Of a stretch of 64,000 nt of DNA, positions 28,001-39,768 are shown piece after piece (position 1 is the stretch's first letter; every line of letters starts with the position of its first letter). The translations under genes and the position numbers were made by a program. The DNA comes from Chrysomallon squamiferum (lineage: Eukaryota; Mollusca; Gastropoda; Neomphalida; Peltospiridae): positions 9,080,193 through 9,144,192 of the forward strand of contig CM022675.1 of NCBI GenBank assembly GCA_012295275.1, written 5' to 3'. The notes below the pieces were generated by a model, which was not told the DNA's origin, did not search any database, and saw only the letters and a list, made by a program, of their open reading frames with translations.

Positions 28001-28881
28001 AAAGCTAAATATACCAGTACAGTTCCAACCACAAAGGTTACCATGGTATCCAAGATGATGAACCAAACCAGAAGTGATGAAAGAGGAACAACTGTGAAAA
28101 TTTACACAAGAAAACTTTACATGAAAACAACCATGCCAACAAAAGGAAGGCCAAAATCAGCCACAACAGGAAGTACCACAACTTATGGAATAAATTCTAA
28201 TGTTACTGACAACAACAACAACAACAAAACAGAATCATTTTCAACAAGCAAAGAAGAAGAAACAACGAAAAACGTCTCATCAAAAGCCACAGTTGAAAAC
28301 ACATCTAACAGCACAGGAAAGAAAATGTTTGACACCGTCCCCGAAATTGGTGGAGGGAAAAAACAAGACGACGAAGAAATCAACAGCAACTCGACGAAAC
28401 AAGAAGAGCTATCTCCCGAAGAGGGCAAGACAAAACCCCCAGGAAACCACAACACAAAGATAGCTGTCATAGCGACGTGTGTGTCCGTGGTTACGATAAT
28501 CATCGTCATCGTGGTAGCTGTTGTGGTGCACAGGCAGTACAGGAAGAACAAGCTGGTGTACCACAGGGCGCTGCAGTATCGCCAAGACTACACCAACGTG
28601 ACTTTCTTCGTGGGCGAACCAGTAAACACCAACAACGAAACCGATCTCATAACAAAACCTAAACCCAGAAAACGGTCAGACCGTGGGTTCGACCTCATCA
28701 ACAACTAAGGAAGACATCACTAACGAACTGGACCAGACAATGAAAGTGTACTCTTGGGATGATGACAAATAGAGTTGAGTCCCTTTTTGCTGATAATTAT
28801 ATAAAAAAAAAATCGACCGTGCCTCTTAACAAATGGAGAGTAGAATTATATCTCATTATAAAGATCTGATTAATGAAATTG

Positions 28882-28915
<34 letters not shown>

Positions 28916-30703
28916 AAAATGGAATTTATCATCGTTAATAGAGAAATGTAACAAATAATGACAAAATTATTTCCAAATGTTATTTGATATGACACAGTTA
29001 TGTCCTTTGATATGACTACTGAAGTTATTTCCCATAAGACTTACATGGAGTTATTGTTCTTGTTATGTCCACATTGCATACCATGAAATGACTAAAGAAA
29101 CTGTTTACAAAGTAATGGACTATTCATTAGGAACCTGACTGTTAAAATAAATGTAAGAAGTTATAAGACAGAATTTTTATGGTCAGTATTGTTATATAAT
29201 TACTGCATCAACTAATTTTATTTTTTTAAATTATTGTTTCTTGAACTGTACTGCCAATAGTATTTAAAAGATACTGATAAATATGAAAACTTCTAATGCA
29301 CAAACAGTGATTAACTGTCTATTACCATCTTTTAGGTATTTTATTGTACTGATACCCTGTAAATACAAGAGTCTGTTGATGTGTCTGTGTGTTTTATGTA
29401 TGTTTGTTATTAAATTCTGATTAGAGTTATTTAAAATAGTATTTCATATTAATAACTAATATGTAGTTAGTGATACATCTTTGTTATAAATATTTATCAT
29501 TGAACAGTTCAGCTTTTATATTGCTGATACTGTTAAGATATATAATGAGTCAGTATATAATATGAATTTCTATAGACCTTTCTGTACCTAACGGTTACCT
29601 CAAATTAATTTTAAACTGTTTTTAAATATGAATTTGTATTCTGAACATCTGAATTTATTATTTTTTTTATTTTATTTATTTATTATTTTTTTGTCTAAAG
29701 CATCTCTTTCATGCATGTGTGTGTATATATCTATAGTACATAGCTTACTGTCTATGTTAGATATTTATAGAACATTTCATTAATTTTTAATATTAATTAT
29801 TAATCTGAACTGAACATCTATATTTTATTTATTTATTTATTTATTTATTCATTCATTTATTTAGTTATTGTTTTAGGATCTTAGTAGTTTTTAATCTGCC
29901 ACCAAATTGTATATGGATATTTTTGATTTTTTTCTAGTAACATTTTATAATGTATTAAATTCAAATATCCCCTTTCTACTTTTTTCGGTAAATCCTGATC
30001 TGGATATATTAAGAATAAAATTACTGTGAAGAATTTCATTAGAAATTTTATTATTCTTCTGATTATTTTTATATTTACTCTAGTCAATAAACATTTATTT
30101 CAACAAATTTCAAAACTCTAAAAAAACATTTTTTAAATTAATTTTTTAATGATTTCCCTGCTGATATATTTTATTTATTTTCTTAATTATCTGTGTATAA
30201 ATACTGTGAATATGTATTTTCCATAAAATAAATATATTTTATTCTTTTAAATTTTTTGTTTTGTATGTTTATATCTCTATGAATATCAGCATATTTATAT
30301 AAAAAGTTTTTATTTAATTTATAAATGGATGCATATATGTTTGCTTACTGCATGGATGGATGGATGGATGGATGGATGAATGGACAGAAACAGAAATCCT
30401 TCAGAATGGATGTATGCATTTGTATCTGCAACAATTTATTTCTATCTACATATTTAAAACTAATTTTAAAATGTTTTCCAACTGTAACAGAATAACAAAA
30501 ATAATTTATTTAATAAATGTGTCATATAAATTTCTTATAAAATAATAAATAACCTACTTGGTAAGTTTGTCATGAAAATTTCTTATAAAAGAATAAATAA
30601 CCTACTTGGTAAGTTTGTCATGAAAATTTCTCTAAGAGCCATGAACTCATCTTCTGGAGTAATGTCTGACTTTCCAAAGTCATCTCTTTCAGGCCATACT
30701 TCT

Positions 30704-30774
<71 letters not shown>

Positions 30775-33700
30775 TAATAAAAATAATAATAGTAATAATA
30801 ATAAAAATAAAAATAATAATAATAATAATAATAATAACAATAACAATAATAATAATAAAAATAATAATAATAATAATGAATAACAATAATAATAATAGTA
30901 ATACTAATACTAGTACTAATAATATTAATATAATAATAATGATAAATGTAATAATAAATGTAATAATTGTAACAGTAATAGCAATAACAATAAGAATTGT
31001 AAGAATATTAATTGTAATAACAATATAATGATGATGATGACAAAAGTAATAACAGTTACAATAACAATAATGACAATAATGACTGTAGTAGTAGTAGTAG
31101 TAATAATAATAATAATAGTAATAAAAATAATAATAGTATCAGTAGTAAGAATAACAGTAATAACAATAACAACAAAAATAACAACAAACCTGGCTGCCCT
31201 AAGTAAAGCCACGCCCTCCCCAGTCCTGTGACCCCTCAGTGCATCCTGTATGTTTATCATGGCTGCAGCTCTAAAGAATATTTTAATAATAAGAAATTTA
31301 ATTCTGATTACAAAACTAACAGCAAACACATTATTCTGGATTATGAATTTAACTCATAAATGATAGAGATCTCATCGTTGTACAAGCATTTTAATAATAA
31401 CATATTATAAGTTTTTATAGGAAGGAACAGTTTTGTGTTGAATATAACTGAAAGATTGAAGATATAAAAAATATTGTTGCAGAACAAAAACAGACTCAAA
31501 AACCCCAGCTGTAACTCTTTATAAAACTTAAAACTCCAGATTTTGTGTACCATATTTTGAAATTTGTGACATAAATGAATTTATTTTTTTAATAATACCC
31601 ACCTTTGTTGATCATCATCTACTTCTGATGCAGCATCAAAAGGTGTAATATCAGTTGGTATCTCACTGTGGCCTTGAATAAGGGCAGATAACTCATCTGA
31701 AATCTGGTCCCAGGATTCCTCGAGTTCTTGTTCCGAAGGTTCATTTGTCTGGTTCTTTGTTTCTGTGAGGAATATAAGATTTTAAATGATAATCTATGTT
31801 ACTGTTAAGGTTCCATGTATAATAAAAGTTGCTCTGTACACCAGGTGTGATAAGAAAAAAAAAAAACATATTTTAAATTTATATCTTTAAAATACATGAA
31901 TAAAATCTAAGCAGGGATCAGTTATCCTTTCATTTATAAGCAATATTTAATTTTAAGAAATTTTAATATACTGACAACAGATATTTTAAGAGCATGAATT
32001 GGAATGGGATTTCTTCTTTTCTTTTTTTTTTCTTATCAAAAATTATCTGAACACTAATAATCTGTTTTTCAAATTAAATATTAATTTCTTACTTTCATAC
32101 TTTTTTAATTTCACACTTTATATTTTTTTAATTTTATTCTTTATTTTTTTAATTGTATACTTTTACTTTTTTATTTTCATATTATTAATTTTTTTTTTTA
32201 AATATTATACTTCAACTTTTTATCTTCATACTTTTATTTATTTATTTTTTAATTTCATACTTTTATTATTTTTCTTCTTTTTAATCTTCCTCTTCTGCTG
32301 AACGACTAAGTGTGTTTGTCGTGAAAGCTGATCTAACATTCTGAGAAACAAGTGAGTCGACTCAACAAGATCTTTGAGATACGACCTGAAGGAAAAAAAT
32401 CATAAATATTTAACAAAATATTAACATATCTGATAATAATGGAAAATCTAGCAACTCTCTTTAATCCAATATTTACAACATAGGTAATTTACATATAGTG
32501 CATGTATGCATGCATATATGTATATACATATAAATGTATGCATAAAAATATGTATGTGTGTACATTTGTATGTATGTATGAATGAATGAATCAAATCAAT
32601 GTGTGTATCTTGGCATATGTGCTTTGTGTTTGTCTATGTATGTTTATCTATATAATTATGTGTGTCTTTTTACAACAATCAAGTAATATCAGTGGTTACT
32701 CAAAAAGTTCTGAATAAATTAAACATTAACCATTTTAATAAGCTAATAATATATATTTTGAAAAATGGTTCCCATATGCATTATGAAGATTTACCTGGAC
32801 TGTTTAGTTTGGTTGAATCTTTTGAGCAAAGTCACAAAAATATCTCGAAACTCCATCATGTAAAATATGTTGCCTTGAAACAAAAATAAAAGAAATAAAA
32901 TAAAAGAAATAAAACTAAATAAAATAATAAAACATAGATCGATAAAAATTAAAATTTTTTTAATATTTTAAAAAATATATATATATATATATATATATAT
33001 TATTTAAATAATTGAAAATATTAATAAAAAGAATAAGACAAAATTATTTTCACATTTTTAAATTTATTTCACATTTATTTATTTAAAATCTGGCACATCC
33101 GTCTCAAAAGATCAAAAATTAAAATAAAATAAAAGCATCTTAAATAGAACAAAAACAGCCAATCAGATGCAAGCTTACTTTTGATAACTTTGGAAGATTC
33201 CATTAGCTGTGGGTTTTTGGATCGATCCATCATGTCAAGGGTTAGCAGCAGCTCCTGGTAAGCTTTCAAGGCAAGATGGACTCTTAAAAATAATTAAATT
33301 GAATACAAATAAAATAACTGACTAGTAAAATAGAGGATAAGCTGTGATGAAACCTTAATACCAGCTACTCAGTATTTTATATAGTTGAGATTATTTATTA
33401 AGTCAACATTCAGAAAACAAACTTATATGAAATAAACTAACTTTATAAAACAAATTAAAAAAACACAGTATATATATATATATATCTCTGTGTGTGTGTG
33501 TGTGTACACACATACACACACAGTACATGTATATCAAAAATTAAAACTAATTTAAAACACTGATACAATAGCAGGGAACAATATTCAGCCAATATATATT
33601 CTTGTAGAACTATTTACAATGGCAATCATTTTAAATTATGTATATATTTTTTGTGGACAAACCCAGAATATACTCTCTTGATTAGCAAAAATTAAAACTG

Positions 33701-36700
33701 ATTTAAAATACTAATACAAAAGTCAGGGGAAATAACTGGTCAGTATATACATATAGAACTAATTAAGATTGAAGCAGATTTAAAACTTGAAGTTTGAATT
33801 CTAAAATACCTTTTACTCCACGTAACTGCTTCTTTTTTCTCTGACATAATCATCTCGTAATATGTCAAGAGGTTGTTGTAGATGTAGTGAAATGTCGTAA
33901 TGGACAATGTCTCACTGAAAATTTTTATATTTTAAAATATGTCAATAATTCAATTAAACTTATTGCAAAGGTTAAATATCAATTTTCTTTCAGTGTGAAA
34001 AATAAATATATATTCAGCAACAGCAGACAGTTTATTTTTTTATTTATTTTAAAGATCTTTTGTTATTGTTTTTATTTTATCCCTTTTTTGTTTTTTTTTA
34101 AATAATGTAAATAAATTTGGTCTATTTAAGAACCTTAAAAATTATTTTGATTTCTTATTTTTAAATTCTAGTAAATCAACAAAAATTTGTGGAACAAATC
34201 ATCTTGTACACAATGTAGTCAGGGGAGATAAATCAGTACCTGACAAGATCAACTCTTTTGCTATGAAGACGACAAAACTCCATGAAGAAGCGCATGGCCC
34301 ACAAGTAATATGTCTCATCGTGATCCTGGGTCTTTTCTCTCACCAGATTATCCTGTTTGAAAAAAAAAAAATTAAATTTTAAATTATGTTTTTATTACAG
34401 AATATTAACAAATTACCCTGAGATTTAAAATAAAATCATAATAACAGAATCATGACAGCATCCTAGTATTTTTAAAATGTATCTTCTTTTTTTACTTTGT
34501 TATTGATTAAAATATCTTGATAAAAAAATATAACAAAATTAGTACACAGAATATATTTAGACTACTTCAGCATGTATCAACAGGCACACTTTAAGAATTT
34601 TTTTATTAAATACATTTTAAAACAAACTAAAAATTCACAAGTAATTTATATATATATTTTTTTAAATCTCACCTTCACAGCAAACATGAGAGGGTTGTAG
34701 CAGTTTTCCAAAACTGTACAATGAATTCTTTGAGACAAAGTCTAATGCTAAGAGTCGAACGCCGATGAACTTCTGTGTCTTTGATAGGTGCTAAGTGTTT
34801 GGCCTTCTTGTGGTATTTCTTGTTGAAGTCGAGGGACAGGTTCTCTATGTCTCCCTGTGACTTGTGGTAAATCATATCTTTGTCACTGATCGACTTCATA
34901 TTGACTACAACATACGTGCCTCCAAACCTAGAATGCCTGGTAAGCAAAAAAAATAAATAAATAAATAAATAAATAAATAAAATATTTAATAAATAATTAA
35001 AAAAATATTTGTGTGTGTGTGTGTGTATATATATATATTATTTTAAATACAAAACCAAAAATAAATTGCCAATAACCAAATCAAGAATGTCTGGCAATAA
35101 AATTTTAAAATTTATTATTTTAAATACAAATATATGTCAGAGGCAACTTAGAAAATAAAAAGTAAATAAAGGAAAAACAGAAAAATCAAAACGTAATATC
35201 TGAATAAATGAGAGAAATGCTAGTCTGTTTTTCTCTGCTTCTCATTTTTTAATTTCCTTATCTTTTCTGAGTGTCCTTCTTTTCCTAAAATTTTGTAATC
35301 TCCACTTCATTATATAAAATATTGAAAATTTTGAAAATGTCTTGTACTTCAATATAAAAAAGAAATAATTAATGTACCTTGTATTGTGTTTCAGCATGTT
35401 CATCTTTCTCTCTCTTTGTTCCTTTAACCGAACTCGTTCCAGTTCTCTGGAAAAAAAGAAGTAATGTTAAAAAAAAAAAAAAAATTAAATAAAAATAAAT
35501 ATATAAATAAATAAAATTAAAATGAATAAATGTTAATAAATAAATCAAATGAAAAGGATATTTGATAAAATAAACAACAAAACCATCCCACTAAATAAAA
35601 AAATAGAGAGACATCACAGTTAATTAAAAGAAAGTTAATGAATAAAAGTAAAACAAAAGTTCTTAAATATATAATTCTTCAAATTAAAAAACAATTACTT
35701 TATAATTATTTAAGTCAGTATCAAATAATCCTTTACATTTCCACATAACAGAATACTCACATTTCAAACTGGTGTTAAGAAAAATATAATTTAAAAATTA
35801 AAAAAGAAATAAAAAATTAAAACATATTAAAATACCTTTCATCTTTCTCTTTTTCACTCTTTGAACGCTGCATTCCAGCTGAAGCCAAAATTTCAGGTGT
35901 CTAAAAAGTTAAAAAATTTAGTTTCATTATCACAAATAAAAAAAGATTCTCATACATAATCAGTTGAAATCTTATTTAAATATTTGTTACATCACATCAA
36001 CAAATTTTGGCTACTAATTTAAAATTATCCTAAGCAATTAAATATTTTTAATTATTTATTAATCATTATAACCTGTTCCCGAAACATAAGGGAGATAATT
36101 TCCAGCATATGCATGCAGAGTTGTCTTTCTTCATCAGAGCTGGCAATGTAAATCAACATGTCCTCCAGACCACTAACGTGCATGACCCTGGAAAGTTTAT
36201 AATAATATTCTTAAATAGTTTAAAAAATAAATATTATTATTCTTTAAAATTTATGAATCTTTATCTTTATAATTTTACAAAATAAATTTATAAAAATTTA
36301 AAAGTGCAATAAAAATGTCATCATCAGGTGTTCTGAAGTATGTATTTTACAGACTGATTAATTTTAAAAAATGAAGAAAAGAAAATTAATTTAATTTTTA
36401 TTATGTAACTTACCAAAGTATCTGATCATGGATACTGGCATCATCATCAGTTCTCTAAACAAATAAAATAATAATAAATAAAATTAACAAATATTTAGAA
36501 ACAATATCACAGCAAAGTTGTTTCTTGATTTCATTCAGTTACTTAAATCTAGCTCAAGGGTCATTTCATGTCAAATCACACCAAAAAAATAAAATTTTAA
36601 CCTCACCATCTTTGATTTACTGAAATTTGGTATGTAGTTTTAACTCAACATTTTTGTGGTCCACTTTAAATGCATTTTACTATGAAACAAAAAACAGTTA

Positions 36701-39302
36701 TATGTTGTTAAAATCATTACATTTCTTGTCTTGATATCTGATCATGTTTTATTATTAACAAAAGCTGACAGGCAGTAACAGATGAAATCTTTGCATGAAT
36801 AGAAAATATTTGTTCTGTATTTAAGAATGACTACAAGTTCAAAACATGTGTTCTAAGTTATTATAATTATGAAGATACATGCAGCAGTTTTTATCTTCAA
36901 CAATTTGTTACCTTATTATGAAACTTATAAGAAAGATATAACCTGATATAACAACTGGAATAATCACAATTAAGTATAGACAACGCATTTAGGCTGTATT
37001 TCTTTTCAGACCATCCCTAATATACTTGAATAAACAAGAAGCTACTTTTTGTCACCTCTGTGGGGAACTTTTAAACAGAAACAGTTTAGACTACTCAATT
37101 AATTTTAGACAAAATGTTTTACAAATGTTTATGATGCAAAGATTTTAAAAAGAAACTCATTAACATTTAGACTACTGAATTAATTTTGCAGAAAAATTTA
37201 ATAGAGTAGCAGACGTATATAACAATTGTTCAATTATCTTGATTAAAAATGTGACTTTCCAAAGGCACAGTATTCAGCATTGATGTCTATCAGCTTTTAT
37301 GGATGAGTTAACTCCCCTGATATACTACAGTTAAAACTTACCTGTTCTAGGTCAGGATTTGGTGGAATGTGCAGCACATTCCTGATAAGTATTAGAAGTC
37401 TTTCCAGTAACAGTTTATCTTCTTCTTGTCTGTGCTCCCAGTCCTGTGAATAATAAAAAAAGTACACTGTTTTATTCATTATACTATATTCTATTACTGA
37501 AAGAACAGCACAAGCATTGAACTTCTGTTTTCTGTTCTACAACAAGTAAATTAACATGTGCCTTGTCTTGGTTGCGTTCTCATTGATTTTGTATGAAAGC
37601 TACAGTTACGTTCATACTGATTTACTGTAATTACAATATATTGCATTAATAAAGAAATAATTTTTTAGTATATTACACTACATCACTTATATGATACCTT
37701 ATATCAAGCAGGTTTGTTAAGAATGTAATCGTTACTATCTTGTTTAATTACATTTAATTTACATTAAATCTGATTTCAAATATATGTCTGTTAAAAAAAA
37801 ATGAAATTAAAAAAAAAAAAAAATAGATAACTAAATATGAAGGAATTTGTAGGCTACTTTTGTCAAAATATTTATACAATTTTGCATTTACCAATTTAAG
37901 AATGCTTCCAATTTTTGTAGAGAGGACAGTAAAAAGTTCTTCATCTGCAAAAACCTGAAATAAAAACATCTATATTTTAAGAAATATAAATAATAAAATA
38001 AAATTATTAAATCAATAAACAAAAACACATTAATTAAAAAAAAAACATTAATTAGAAAAAATATTTTAAGTTTTTACCAAACACTTACCAAAAATAAATC
38101 TTATTTTCATCTGAGAGAAATTTAAATTATCATTGTAATATAATTTCAGAGAGATAATTATTACAATAACAATTAAATAATAAAACAGAGATATACTGTT
38201 CTGCTTTATACCACTATCAATACTAACAGTTTTCACTATACTAATATTGATAATCTAGTTACAACTATGTATACTTGTACAGTCCTAAAAAATTAATGAA
38301 AAATAATTTTAAACTTTTTAAAAATTAATCAAATTTAGTGAGTGAAAACACTAAAACAAGTTATATTAGCAGTTTTAGGGAAAGGACCTGTGTTTGGATT
38401 TGATCCCAGAACTGACAGATTGGTAATATTCTCACCTCTTTATAGCTCTGAAGATGTGAGTCTATTTCCAGTGCATAGTTTCTCATTGTTTTATCATCTG
38501 GAAGTTTGTTTCCAAAACAAAGAACTGTTGGTTGTGTTAAATTTACTGATAATCTGAAAAATACAAATTTTAAAAATTAGATATATATAAATATTTGAGT
38601 GAGTGACACAGTATTTACAGTTTCAATAAATATTTAATAAATTAAACTGAAAAAAAAAAAAAAAAAATAATACAATAAAGTAAAATATAATGAAATAGAT
38701 ATTTATTTGCTGCAGTTATAAATTTAGAATAAACACATAAATAATATATAAAAAATAAATAAAAAAAAAAAATATAAAAAATGATAATATAATGAAATAA
38801 TTAAATTTTATCATTCTCTGTAAACAGTCTTAATATAAACTAATACTAGATAAAAACAAAGACCATAACAAAAATTTAATAAAGTTATTAACAAATTTTT
38901 CATACAAATAGCAAAACACATATCATACGGCTCTATAAAATTACAAAAAAAAACCCTGTTAATTGTGATAATACATAAATAAATAAATAAACAAGTAAAA
39001 AATCATTCAGCACTAATTAAAACACTAAAGGGGTACTCTAATAAGGTTCAATCTTCTGACCTGTTATTTTTATTATGAGTGTTCTAACCACAAGACTACA
39101 GCCCATCATCCAGGAATACATGTTTTACCTTAGAACAGTTTCAAACAAATTCCTGTCTTCGTGATACTCTTTCATAATTGGAATCAGGTCATTCTGCAGT
39201 ATCTGGGCGTGGCCAAGCTGACGACGAATATCAAGTGTATCATCTTCATGTTTGAGAAACCGAATCAAATCCTTCACCGTTTCTGTGAGAAAAAAAAAAT
39301 AA

Positions 39303-39336
<34 letters not shown>

Positions 39337-39728
39337 TATATTTCACCATGATTATGAACTGTAATATTTTTTTTTTAATAAATGCAAATAATTAGTATGT
39401 TATATAAAGCATGGTGTATAAATTAATTTTTGAACTGTCAATACTATTTATAAATTCATTAATTTTTTGAAAACTTGAATATATTAATCTGAAATACATT
39501 AAAATGTACTTATTATTTAGTAAATTTTTAAAAAATTAACTCAAGTAAATTGTATCATTTTTATGCAGCTTATAAGTAGAACTATTCTTAAAAATAAGTT
39601 ACAAAAATGTTTATAACGTAGTTTTCCTTCTTTTTTAATTCTCCCATACATAAATTATCATTTGTGCAAAATATAACATATAAATGACATATTAAAGGAA
39701 AATTATATTGCATTTCACTCAAAAACTA

Positions 39729-39768
<40 letters not shown>

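Noticed and set aside
28183-28551. 122-residue minus-strand frame
   Set aside because: Antisense of the Thr/Ser-rich stalk and transmembrane segment of the LRR gene.
30572-30883. Poly-Asn frame
   Set aside because: Product of an AAT microsatellite antisense to TIMELESS exon 18.
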